DNA from: Stenotrophomonas maltophilia
GTDB lineage: Bacteria > Pseudomonadota > Gammaproteobacteria > Xanthomonadales > Xanthomonadaceae
NCBI GenBank assembly: GCA_002386405.1
Contig: DGIP01000271.1
Location: 1 to 7,356 of the forward strand
Length of the DNA stretch: 7,356 nucleotides
Direction of reading: 5' to 3'
Part shown: positions 1-6,830 of the stretch, piece by piece
Layout: the number at the start of each line of letters is the position of its first letter
Position numbering within the stretch: the stretch's first letter is position 1
The notes under the pieces: model-generated
Told to the model about the DNA's origin: nothing
What the model saw: only the letters and a program-made list of their open reading frames with translations
The model's database searches: none
Program-made: the position numbers and the translations under genes

Positions 1-2753
1 AGCTGCGCGCGTACTTCGGCCTGCAGCCGCACCAGCGCCTCGCGCCCACGTGCCGGCGCCTGCGCGCAGTCCAACTGGGCCAGCGCGGTCCGTGCCAGCC
101 AGCGCAGGTGGATGCTGCGCGGATCCATCGCCTCGCCCTCGGTCAGCGGCTGCAGCGCGCGCTGGGCCTCCACCGGCTGGTCCATGCGGATCAGATTGCG
201 CCCCCACGCCAGCTGCACCGCCTGCAGCTGCAGCCGGGCCTCCGGCCCACCACGCGCGGACTGCCGCATCAGTTTCGTCAAACGCTCGCCGGCCTGCCAG
301 GGGTCGACATGCTCGCCGATGATCTCGGCCATGCGGCGGTCGCCACGCTGCACCTCCGGGTCGTCGTCGCCGCGCTGCGCGGCCTGCCACTGGCGGCCTT
401 CGTGGAACGCGGCCAGCGCATCCTGCCAGCGGCCCACTTCGGCCAGCGCGTTGCCGTAGTCGTACAGGCCCTGCGGCAGCAGCCCGATGCAGTCCGGCTG
501 GCGCCAGATCGCCACCGCGCGGCCGAACGCCTCCACCGCCGCCGCGGTGTCGCCGCGTTCCAGCGCCGAGCGGCCGAGCGCATGCCAGGTCTGCCCGGTG
601 TCGCGGTGCTGCTCGCCCAGCGCCTGGCGGGTGAGCCGGTGCACCTGCTGCAGGGCGGCCTCGGCTTCGGCGAGGTCACCGCGCTGCAGCGCCAGGGTCG
701 CGCGCAGGCGGCGGATGGTCAGCGTTTCGGGATGGTCATTGCCGTACAGGCTGACCGCGTCGGTCCATGCCGCGCGCAGGCTGCGGTCGGCACCGTCCAG
801 GTCGCCCTGCGCGGCCATCATTTCGCCCAGGTGGCCGCGCAGCGTGACCAGCTGCGGGTGGCGGTCGGTGGTGCGGGCCTGCAGCAGCTGCAGGGCCTGC
901 CGGTAACCGGCCAGCGCGGCCTGCGCATTGCCATCGTCATTCTCCAGCGCGGCCAGGTCGGACAGGCTTTCGGCCATGCCGGTGGCGTCGTGGGTGATGT
1001 CGCGGCGCAGTGCCAGCGCACGCTCGAACCCTTCGCGCGCCTCATCGCGGTAGCCCAGCAGCTGCTGGCAGCGGCCCAGCTGGGCATGGAACTCGGCCAC
1101 CACCGACGGCAATGCCTGGCGTTGTTCGGCGGCCAGCGCCTGCATCGGCGTCATGTGCGCCACGCATTCGCGCGAGCGGCCCAGCATGCGCAGCGCGCGG
1201 CCGCGCTGGGTGACCGCTTCCAGCTGCAGCCCGGGCGGCACCTGCTTGACCTGCTCCAGCAGCGCGCGCTGCCGGTCCAGGGTTTCCAGCGCCAGCGCGT
1301 AATCGCCCATGCCGATCCGCAGGCGGCCGATCACCCCTTCCAGGTCGGCCAGCGGCAGCGGCTGGTCGGCCAGCTCCGCCTCGCCGCGCTGCTGCCCGGT
1401 GGCCAGCAGCTGGCGCACATCGAAGCTGCCGTGGCGCACGCTGGCGGCGCGGTCGAACAGGCCGATGGTGAAATCCTGCATGGCCTGCGCGCGCGCGATC
1501 TCACGCCGCGCCTGCTGCATCTGCCACACCGCCAGCGCCGCCAATATCGCCAGCGCAAGGATCGCCACCGCAGCCAGCGCCACGCCCCAGCGGTGCCGGC
1601 CCAGGTACTTGCGCAGGCGGTACAGCGAACGCTGCGGGCGCGCGTGGATGGGCCGGCCTTCCAGGAAGCGCTGCAGGTCCTGCGCCAGCGCTTCCACCGA
1701 GGCGTAGCGTTGCGCCGGTTCCTTCTGCAGTGCCTTGAGCAGGATCGTGTCCAGGTCACCGCGCAGGCGCCGGGCCAGCCGCCGCGCAGCCGGGGTGGCG
1801 GCTGCATCGGTGATATCCCCGCGCAGCAGCACGCTGGAGGCGCGTGGGGCATCCACTTCCAGGATCGAGCGTTCCCATTCGGCATCGCTGTGCCGGCGCA
1901 GGCGGTACGGCTTGCGCCCGGTGATCACCTCGAACAGCACCACGCCCAGCGAATACACGTCGGTCAACGTGGTCACCGGTTCGCCGCGGACCTGTTCGGG
2001 CGCGGCGTAGTGCAGGGTGAAGGCACGCGCTTCGGTGGGCGGGTGCGCGGCGTTGGTGCGCGCCTGCTCATCGTCGAGCAGTTTGGCGATGCCGAAATCG
2101 AGCAGCTTCACCTCACCGTTGGCGGTGACCAGGATGTTGGAGGGCTTCAGGTCGCGGTGCACGATCAGGTTCGCGTGTGCGTGGCTGACCACCGCGCATA
2201 CCTGCAGCATCAGCTGCAGGCGGCGCTCCAGCGGCAGTTCCAGGCGCTGGCAGTAATCGGTGATCGGCTCGCCTTCCACGTACGCCAGCGCCAGGTACGG
2301 CTGGCCCTGCAGGTCCACGCCCGCATCGAGCAGCTGCGCCAGGTGCGGGTGCTGCAGCCGCGCCAGGATCTCGCGTTCGCGGCTGAAGCGCTGGCGCAGG
2401 CCGGGGTCGGCGTAGCCGCTGCGCAGCAGCTTCAGCGCCACCTGGCGCTGGTACAGCCCATCGGCGCGCTCGGCCAGCCAGACTTCGCCCATGCCGCCTT
2501 CGCCCAGCTGCCGCAGCAACCGGTACGGACCGATATGGGTACCGGCGCGGCTGTCTTCGGGTGCGGCGGTCCACAGCGGCTGGGCCAGGAATTCCTGGCT
2601 CTCCTGCTCGTGCTCCAGCAACCGCTCCAGGTCGTCGGCCAGCGTGGCATCGGCCGCACGCAGCTGCGCCAGGCGCGCGCTGCGCTGGGCGTGCGGCATT
2701 TCCAGCAACTGATCCAGCAGCGTGGAAAGCTGCCGCCAGCGCACTGCGTCCAT
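1..2753 (-). CDS. Transmembrane Ser/Thr protein kinase with C-terminal TPR sensor region (partial, C-terminus beyond left edge)
   Basis: Hanks-type kinase, open for 917 codons from the ATG at 2753 without a stop. Residues 1-70 form the helical leader common in proteobacterial kinases of this type. The kinase domain spans about 75-365: glycine loop GEGGMGEVW (84-92), ATP-binding Lys108, catalytic loop HRDLKPSN (199-206, Asp201), DFG (219-221) and APEQ (251-254). All key residues are present, so it should be active, and the HRD Arg suggests activation-loop phosphorylation. A basic stretch (379-388) precedes one membrane helix (about 389-410). The rest is helical, with TPR-like units near 550-585, 590-625, 634-670, 676-711, 718-750 and 758-790, including the GNDHPETL type of linker. 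Topology by inference: kinase in the cytoplasm, TPRs in the periplasm. It lies 77 nt after the ECF sigma gene and probably shares its transcript; it resembles PknS/PknT partners of ECF sigma factors. AAAGGA lies 2 nt before the start, a tight spacing. Proteins of this kind run 900-1000 residues, so little is missing. Confidence 0.93.
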   Translation of the reverse strand, partial: MDAVRWRQLSTLLDQLLEMPHAQRSARLAQLRAADATLADDLERLLEHEQESQEFLAQPLWTAAPEDSRAGTHIGPYRLLRQLGEGGMGEVWLAERADGLYQRQVALKLLRSGYADPGLRQRFSREREILARLQHPHLAQLLDAGVDLQGQPYLALAYVEGEPITDYCQRLELPLERRLQLMLQVCAVVSHAHANLIVHRDLKPSNILVTANGEVKLLDFGIAKLLDDEQARTNAAHPPTEARAFTLHYAAPEQVRGEPVTTLTDVYSLGVVLFEVITGRKPYRLRRHSDAEWERSILEVDAPRASSVLLRGDITDAAATPAARRLARRLRGDLDTILLKALQKEPAQRYASVEALAQDLQRFLEGRPIHARPQRSLYRLRKYLGRHRWGVALAAVAILALAILAALAVWQMQQARREIARAQAMQDFTIGLFDRAASVRHGSFDVRQLLATGQQRGEAELADQPLPLADLEGVIGRLRIGMGDYALALETLDRQRALLEQVKQVPPGLQLEAVTQRGRALRMLGRSRECVAHMTPMQALAAEQRQALPSVVAEFHAQLGRCQQLLGYRDEAREGFERALALRRDITHDATGMAESLSDLAALENDDGNAQAALAGYRQALQLLQARTTDRHPQLVTLRGHLGEMMAAQGDLDGADRSLRAAWTDAVSLYGNDHPETLTIRRLRATLALQRGDLAEAEAALQQVHRLTRQALGEQHRDTGQTWHALGRSALERGDTAAAVEAFGRAVAIWRQPDCIGLLPQGLYDYGNALAEVGRWQDALAAFHEGRQWQAAQRGDDDPEVQRGDRRMAEIIGEHVDPWQAGERLTKLMRQSARGGPEARLQLQAVQLAWGRNLIRMDQPVEAQRALQPLTEGEAMDPRSIHLRWLARTALAQLDCAQAPARGREALVRLQAEVRAQ

Positions 2754-2793
2754 CGTCCTTTCCCCGGGGCGCTGCGTGATCCCTGCCCTTCCG

Positions 2794-2811
2794 CCCGCGC
2801 CACGGCGCGGG
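2794..2811. promoter_or_regulatory. GC hairpin in the sigma factor-kinase gap
   Basis: A perfect inverted repeat: arms of 8 nt (CCCGCGCC and GGCGCGGG) separated by 2 nt, in the 77-nt space between the sigma factor stop (2831) and the kinase ATG (2753). No T run follows in the minus direction, so it is not a standard terminator. It could slow RNA polymerase or protect the upstream mRNA end, giving different amounts of sigma factor and kinase. In such GC-rich DNA an 8-bp palindrome may also be chance. Confidence 0.3.
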
Positions 2812-2830
2812 GCCCTGACTGCCGTTGCGC

Positions 2831-3397
2831 TCAGTCCTCGCGGACCGACGCCAGCAGGAACATCCGTGCCTTCTGCCAGTCGCGCCGGATGCTGCGCTCC
2901 GAGCGCTGGCACAGGTCGGCGATTTCCTGCTCGGACAACCCCGCGAAGTAGCGCAGTTCCACCACCTTGGCCAGGTGGTTGTCCACGGCCTGCAGCCGCG
3001 CCAGCGCCACGTCCAGCGCCAGCAGGTCCTCATCCAGGCGCACGCCGCTGCTGCTGTTCTCGGGTATTTCCGCCACGCGCTTCAGATCGCCGCCGCGCTT
3101 GCGCGCCAGCCGGTTGCGCGCGTAATCCACCACCACGCTGCGCATGGCCGAGGCGGCGTAGGCAAAGAAGTGCGCGCGGTCCTCGAACCGGGCCGCGCCG
3201 CGTGCGCCCAGCAGCTTGAGGTAGGACTCATGGACCAGGGAAGTGGCATCCAGCGTGCGGCCCTGCTGCCCGGCCAGCTGGCGCCGGGCCATGCTGTGCA
3301 GTTCCTGGTAGAGCAGGGTCAGCACCCGGTCCAGCGAGGCGCGGTCGCCCGCGCGGGCCGAATCGAGCCATACGGTGATATCCGGGCTTTCGTCCAT
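2831..3397 (-). CDS. ECF RNA polymerase sigma factor, kinase-associated type (Sigma70_ECF, ECF43-like)
   Basis: A 188-residue sigma factor of the extracytoplasmic-function group, which directs RNA polymerase to a small set of promoters. Region 2 covers about 8-95, including LVHESYLKL (54-62) and the DNA-melting/-10 recognition part AHFFAYAASAMRSVVVDYAR. Region 4 covers about 130-185, with the helix-turn-helix GLSEQEIADLCQRSERSIRR and the following DWQKAR. The length and this ending are typical of the Sigma70_ECF family. In region 2.2 the usual acidic DxED is D-A-T-S (50-53): two charged residues are replaced by Thr52 and Ser53. Related factors with this change need phosphorylation by an adjacent kinase (EcfP/PknT, EcfK/PknS), and a kinase gene lies 77 nt downstream. 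No anti-sigma gene is seen. The ATG at 3397 has a G-rich stretch (GGGGG) 6 nt upstream as a possible weak RBS. Its regulon cannot be read from this window. Confidence 0.93.
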   Translation of the reverse strand: MDESPDITVWLDSARAGDRASLDRVLTLLYQELHSMARRQLAGQQGRTLDATSLVHESYLKLLGARGAARFEDRAHFFAYAASAMRSVVVDYARNRLARKRGGDLKRVAEIPENSSSGVRLDEDLLALDVALARLQAVDNHLAKVVELRYFAGLSEQEIADLCQRSERSIRRDWQKARMFLLASVRED

Positions 3398-3426
3398 CGC
3401 ACACCCCCGCCGGTGACGTTTGCCCG

Positions 3427-3455
3427 ACTATAGCGCCGCTTCCTGCAGATGCGTA
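3427..3455 (-). promoter_or_regulatory. Possible sigma70-type promoter for the sigma factor-kinase pair
   Basis: In the 65-nt gap between mutM and the sigma factor, the minus strand reads TACGCA (3455-3450), a 17-nt spacer, then TATAGT (3432-3427). The -10 box matches the consensus at 5 of 6 positions, the -35 box at 3 of 6. Transcription would start about 20-25 nt before the sigma factor ATG at 3397. An AT-rich -10 box stands out in this GC-rich region and would let the pair be transcribed independently of mutM. This was found by eye and not tested against background. Confidence 0.4.
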
Positions 3456-3462
3456 GGACAGT

Positions 3463-4275
3463 TCAGCGCTGGCAGTGACCGCACCAGACGCTGGCACGCT
3501 GGCCGATGGTGGCGTGGCGCAGGGCCCGACCGCACTGCCGGCAGGGCTCGCCTTCACGCCCGTAGACCAGCAGTTCCTGCTCGAAATAGCCCGGGGCGCC
3601 GTCCGGATTGATGAAATCACGCAGGGTGGTGCCGCCGCGGGTGATGGCGTGGCCCAGGATCTGTTTCACTGCCGTGGCCAGCCGCTGGTAGCGTTCGCGC
3701 GAGATCTTCCCGGCCTCGCGCAGGGGATTGATGCCGGCCATGAACAGGCTTTCAGCGGCGTAGATGTTGCCCACCCCGACCACGATGGCCTGGTCCATCA
3801 GGAAGGTCTTCACCGAGGCGCTGCGGCCACGGCTGCGCTGGAACAGGTAGTCGCCGTCGAACGTATCGTCCAGCGGCTCCGGGCCCAGCCCGGCCAGCAG
3901 CGGGTGGGTGTCCCCGGCCGGCTGCCAGAGCAGGCTGCCGAACCGGCGCGGGTCGTTGAAGCGCAGCAGGCGGCCGTTGTCCAGGCTGATATCGACATGG
4001 TCGTGCGCGCGGACCGGGGTGTCCCCCGGTAGTACACGGAGGCTGCCGGACATGCCCAGGTGCAGTACCGCGCTGCCGATGGCGGTATCCAGCAGCAGGT
4101 ATTTGGCGCGGCGGCGCACGCCTTCAATCGCCTGGCCGGGCAGCAGCGCGCTGATTTCGTCGGGAATCGGCCAACGCAGGTCCGGCCGGCGCAGGATCAC
4201 GCCATGCACGCGGCGGCCTTCCAGGTGCGGGGCCAGGCCGCGGCGGGTGGTTTCTACTTCGGGAAGTTCGGGCAT
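3463..4275 (-). CDS. mutM: Formamidopyrimidine-DNA glycosylase (Fpg/MutM)
   Basis: Bifunctional DNA glycosylase/AP lyase that removes 8-oxoguanine and ring-opened purines in base excision repair. It has 270 residues (E. coli Fpg has 269), so it is complete. The N-terminus MPELPEVE gives the Schiff-base Pro2 and Glu3, which fixes the start. Lys58 in RRAKYLL is the second catalytic lysine. Met75, Arg110 and Phe112 match the residues that fill the space of the flipped base. The H2TH part carries [13 protein letters not shown], and the C-terminus has a Cys4 zinc finger (Cys245, 248, 265, 268; 16 residues between the pairs) with Arg260 in place. The ATG lies 5 nt after the EF-hand gene stop, and those 5 nt are all C on the coding strand, with no Shine-Dalgarno sequence. 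Translation is probably coupled to the gene before it. Confidence 0.98.
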   Translation of the reverse strand: MPELPEVETTRRGLAPHLEGRRVHGVILRRPDLRWPIPDEISALLPGQAIEGVRRRAKYLLLDTAIGSAVLHLGMSGSLRVLPGDTPVRAHDHVDISLDNGRLLRFNDPRRFGSLLWQPAGDTHPLLAGLGPEPLDDTFDGDYLFQRSRGRSASVKTFLMDQAIVVGVGNIYAAESLFMAGINPLREAGKISRERYQRLATAVKQILGHAITRGGTTLRDFINPDGAPGYFEQELLVYGREGEPCRQCGRALRHATIGQRASVWCGHCQR

Positions 4276-4280
4276 GGGGG

Positions 4281-4610
4281 TTATCGCGGTGGGGCGGACA
4301 ATTCCTTCGCGCTCAGGAAGCCGTCGCCGTTGGCGTCCTGCTTGTGGAAGCGTTCAATGATCGTCTGCCGCTGTTGTTCGCGGGTGATCGGCCTGCCCTT
4401 GCCGCCGGGCAGTTCATCGGCGCTGAGCACGCCGTCGGCGTTGCGGTCCATGCGGTCGAAGGCGTACATCATCCACTGCACGTATTCCTCGACGCTGACC
4501 TTGCCGTCACCGTCGGCATCCATGCGCTGCAGGTAGCTGCCGGTATCGGTGACCTGGGCCTGCGCGGAGGCGGCAAGCAGCAGCAGGGACGCGCAGGAAA
4601 AACGCCGCAC
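4281..4610 (-). CDS. Small secreted EF-hand calcium-binding protein
   Basis: 109 residues. The N-terminus is a signal peptide: Arg2-Arg3, a hydrophobic core (about 7-14), then AQA before Gln19 as a likely signal peptidase I site. Cys6 is not in a lipobox. The mature protein of about 91 residues holds three 12-residue EF-hand loops, 31-42 ([12 protein letters not shown]), 55-66 ([12 protein letters not shown]) and 92-103 ([12 protein letters not shown]), each with acidic residues at positions 1 and 12 and Gly at 6. It should bind Ca2+ in the periplasm or outside; its partner is unknown. The start is GTG: a stop lies two codons upstream in frame and the next Met is residue 30. The GTG comes 3 nt after the desaturase stop, with no clear Shine-Dalgarno sequence, so translation is likely coupled. 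Small EF-hand proteins of this sort are common in Xanthomonadaceae. Confidence 0.88.
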   Translation of the reverse strand: MRRFSCASLLLLAASAQAQVTDTGSYLQRMDADGDGKVSVEEYVQWMMYAFDRMDRNADGVLSADELPGGKGRPITREQQRQTIIERFHKQDANGDGFLSAKELSAPPR

Positions 4611-4613
4611 TGG

Positions 4614-5816
4614 TCAGTGCGCCGTCAGCGCGTAGCCTTTCAGGCGCGCGGCGTAGTTCTGCAGCGCGGCGATGCCGCTGGCCTCGGCTTCATGGCACCA
4701 GGCCTGGAGCAGCTTCAGGCGTTCGGCGGCATCGTTGCCACGGGCTTCCAGCAGGGCAGCCAGGCGCGCGCGGTGTTCAACCAGCACGCGGATGCGTGGG
4801 CGCTGTTCGACCCAGCTGCTGAGCTCGGCGCGGCAATCGGGCTTGAGCCAGCGGCCATCGTTGACCAGGCCCCGGCGCATGCGGCGCGGCAGCAGCTTGC
4901 GCAGCTTGGCACCGGCAAACGCGGCTTCTTCGCGCAGCGCCGGCACGAACACGTTGCGCTGGTAATCGGTCATGGCCTGGAAGCGGTGCGAGAGCAGCGC
5001 CTTCAGGGTTTCGGCATCGGGCACGGCGATGTTCGGGCGCACATCCATGCTGGGCGCCACGCGCAGGACCTTGGCCAGGCCCACGGCCTGCAGGCCACGG
5101 ATCGCCGCCCAGCCGATATCGAACTCCCAGCGGCGCATCGAGAAGCGGGCCGAGCTGGGGAAGGCATGATGGTTGTTGTGCAGCTCTTCGCCGCCGATCC
5201 AGAACGCCCACGGGGTGAGGTTGGTGGAGGTATCGGCCGATTCGAAGTTGCGGTAGCCCCACCAGTGGCCCAGGCCGTTGACGACGCCGGCGGCCCAGAA
5301 CGGGATCCACGCCATCTGGATCGCCCACAGGGCCACGCCGGGCAGGCCGAACAGCAGCAGGTTCACCGCGAACAGGGCCACCGGGCCCAGGTTGGCGTGC
5401 GGGGTGTACAGGTGGCGCTCGATCCAGTCTTCCGGGGCGCCGCGGCCGTACTGTTCGATGTCCGCGCGCATGCCACGGGCTTCGCGGTACAGCTCCACGC
5501 CGCGCCAGAACACCGTGCCGATGCCCTTGGTGACCGGGCTGTGCGGGTCTTCCTCGGTTTCCACCTTGGCGTGGTGCTTGCGGTGGATGGCCACCCACTC
5601 CTTGGTGATCATGGAGGTGGTGAGCCAGGTCCAGAAGCGGAAGAAGTGCGCGATGACCGGGTGGAAATCCACGCCGCGGTGCGCCTGGCTGCGATGCAGG
5701 TAGAGCGTGACGGCAAAGATGGTCAGCTGGGTGAACACCAGCAGCACCAGGCCCATGCCCCACCAGCCGAGGCCGACGACACCGCCGGTCAGGAAGTTGA
5801 TGAGGGTATCGAGCAT
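4614..5816 (-). CDS. Membrane fatty acid desaturase, DesA-like delta-9 type
   Basis: Integral-membrane di-iron desaturase expected to put a cis double bond into acyl chains of phospholipids or acyl-CoA, adjusting membrane fluidity. With the start at 5816 it has 400 residues. All three His boxes are present: HRSQAH (41-46), HRKHH (78-82) and HNNHH (213-217), plus His184 in GLGHWWGY. Hydrophobic segments lie near 13-40, 55-71, 143-165 and 167-184. The stretch from TKEWVAIHRKHH to ETEEDPHSP strongly resembles Pseudomonas DesA (a phospholipid delta-9 desaturase). Residues after about 270 form a charged helical C-terminal extension. The start at 5816 is preferred because GGAG lies 7 nt upstream and the protein then begins MLDTLINFL as in relatives. 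An in-frame ATG at 5897 would add 27 residues but has no good RBS. The electron donor is not encoded here. It is first in a tight run with the EF-hand gene and mutM. Confidence 0.93.
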   Translation of the reverse strand: MLDTLINFLTGGVVGLGWWGMGLVLLVFTQLTIFAVTLYLHRSQAHRGVDFHPVIAHFFRFWTWLTTSMITKEWVAIHRKHHAKVETEEDPHSPVTKGIGTVFWRGVELYREARGMRADIEQYGRGAPEDWIERHLYTPHANLGPVALFAVNLLLFGLPGVALWAIQMAWIPFWAAGVVNGLGHWWGYRNFESADTSTNLTPWAFWIGGEELHNNHHAFPSSARFSMRRWEFDIGWAAIRGLQAVGLAKVLRVAPSMDVRPNIAVPDAETLKALLSHRFQAMTDYQRNVFVPALREEAAFAGAKLRKLLPRRMRRGLVNDGRWLKPDCRAELSSWVEQRPRIRVLVEHRARLAALLEARGNDAAERLKLLQAWCHEAEASGIAALQNYAARLKGYALTAH

Positions 5817-5965
5817 CGCAGGACTCCGGGCCGTGATGGCCAGCAGGGAAACGGGTACAGGTAGAGCCATGATGGGGCCAGACGTTGCAAACTTCATCCG
5901 TCTGATGCGATTTTTGCGCAGTCATTCAGTTGTTTTCCCCCTTCGTGAGCATTGCCCCCGCATTC
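5817..5965. promoter_or_regulatory. Divergent intergenic region between desaturase and ABC ATPase
   Basis: A 149-nt region between the preferred starts of two divergent genes; it must hold both promoters. The part from about 5905 to 5940 is the most AT-rich stretch of the window (TTTTTG, GTTGTTTTC). A self-complementary TTGCAA at 5885-5890 resembles a -35 box on both strands, but the matching -10 boxes are poor (minus strand near GCTCTA; plus strand near GATTTT). GGAG at 5824-5827 (minus strand) is the desaturase ribosome binding site. I saw no clear operator. Confidence 0.35.
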
Positions 5966-6796
5966 ATGACCGTTTCCACCCCACCGCCGGCCGCTGCCGC
6001 CGCCGCGCCCCTGATCGAACTCGACCGCGCCTGTGTCATCCGTGGCCAGGTCCGCGTGCTGCATGACCTGAGCCTGCGCATCGCCCAGGGCCAGCACACC
6101 GCGCTGCTGGGCCCCAACGGCTGCGGCAAATCCTCCTTCATCAAGCTCATCACCCGTGAGCTGTACCCGCTGGCCCATGCCGACGGCACCGTAGCGGTGC
6201 GCGTGCTCGGGCAGAACCGCTGGCAGGTGGACCGGCTGCGCTCGCAGCTGGGCATCGTCACCGGCGACCTGAGCAGCAACCTGGCCGACATGCCCGGGCT
6301 GACCGTGGAGGAAGCGGTGCTGTCGGGCTTCTTCGCCAGCTTCGTGGTGCCCGCGTTCCGCGAGGTCACCGACGACATGCGCGCTCGGGTGCGCGAGACG
6401 CTGGCGCTGACCGGCGCGCTGCCGCTGCTGCACCGGGGTTATGCCGAACTTTCCGCCGGTGAAACCCGGCGCGTGCTGATCGCGCGGGCGCTGGTGAACC
6501 GGCCGCAGGCGCTGCTGCTGGATGAGCCCTCCACGGGGCTGGACCTGGTGGCGCGCCAGCACCTGATCGCCACCATGCGCGCGCTGGCCGCGCAGGGCAT
6601 CACGCTGGTGCTGGTGACCCACCACATCGAAGAGGTGATTCCGGAAATCGAACGCGTGGTGCTGCTGCGCGGCGGCCGGATCGCGGCCGATGGCACCCGG
6701 GCGGAATTGCTGCGGGATGGGCCGTTGTCGGAGGTGTTCGGCGGGCCGATCCAGGTGATCGAGCATGACGGACGCCTGACCGCGTTCGCAGGGTGA
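5966..6796 (+). CDS. Stand-alone ABC ATPase, ModF/YlmA-like (COG1119 type)
   Basis: A single ABC nucleotide-binding domain, 276 residues from the ATG at 5966. Walker A is GPNGCGKS (49-56), the signature is LSAGE (162-166, in place of LSGGQ), Walker B is ALLLDE (182-187, catalytic Glu187), the D-loop is STGLD (189-193) and the H-loop His is 219. Where most transporters have the Q-loop Gln, it reads IVTGDLS (97-103). This and TVEEAVLSGFFASF (113-126) resemble the ModF/PhrA/YlmA group, whose role is poorly defined; some members are linked to molybdate. No permease or binding protein is next to it, so it may work with proteins encoded elsewhere or outside transport. An Ala/Pro-rich leader (6-15) precedes the fold. 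The start is not certain: in-frame TTG (5930) and GTG (5945) lie upstream, and no strong Shine-Dalgarno sequence decides. A hairpin follows 3 nt after the stop. Confidence 0.88.
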   Translation: MTVSTPPPAAAAAAPLIELDRACVIRGQVRVLHDLSLRIAQGQHTALLGPNGCGKSSFIKLITRELYPLAHADGTVAVRVLGQNRWQVDRLRSQLGIVTGDLSSNLADMPGLTVEEAVLSGFFASFVVPAFREVTDDMRARVRETLALTGALPLLHRGYAELSAGETRRVLIARALVNRPQALLLDEPSTGLDLVARQHLIATMRALAAQGITLVLVTHHIEEVIPEIERVVLLRGGRIAADGTRAELLRDGPLSEVFGGPIQVIEHDGRLTAFAG

Positions 6797-6799
6797 CAA

Positions 6800-6824
6800 C
6801 CGGGGGCGGCGCGACCGCCCCCGG
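6800..6824. terminator. Bidirectional intrinsic terminator hairpin
   Basis: A perfect 10-bp GC stem (CCGGGGGCGG, 6800-6809; CCGCCCCCGG, 6815-6824) with a 5-nt loop CGCGA. It fills most of the 34-nt gap between two convergent genes. The T tracts are short: TGTTT follows on the plus strand and TTG on the minus strand. Strong stem plus weak T tract is common in GC-rich genomes. Position and symmetry suggest that it ends transcription from both sides. Confidence 0.8.
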
Positions 6825-6830
6825 CGTGTT

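Noticed and set aside
1..1600. Repeated GC-rich words such as CTGCAG and CAGCGC suggesting a DNA repeat array
   Set aside because: They are unevenly spaced and reflect Leu, Gln, Ala and Arg codons in degenerate TPR units; no DNA-level repeat period was seen.
108..2951. A 947-codon open frame on the plus strand across the whole kinase region
   Set aside because: It is in the antisense frame whose codons align exactly with the kinase codons. Stops there need TTA, CTA or TCA codons in the opposite gene, which are rare in GC-rich DNA. The product is rich in Gln, Arg, His and Leu without motifs, while the minus strand shows a complete kinase.
2113..3033. A 306-codon minus-strand open frame spanning the sigma factor end and the kinase start
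   Set aside because: It is out of frame with both genes and Arg/Gly/Ala/Pro-rich. It would suggest a fusion, but the two real genes are complete in their own frames with a gap and a start between them.
4344..5864. A 506-codon open frame on the plus strand over the EF-hand and desaturase genes
   Set aside because: It runs antisense through two clear genes with intact motifs and has no recognisable domain; it is explained by base composition.
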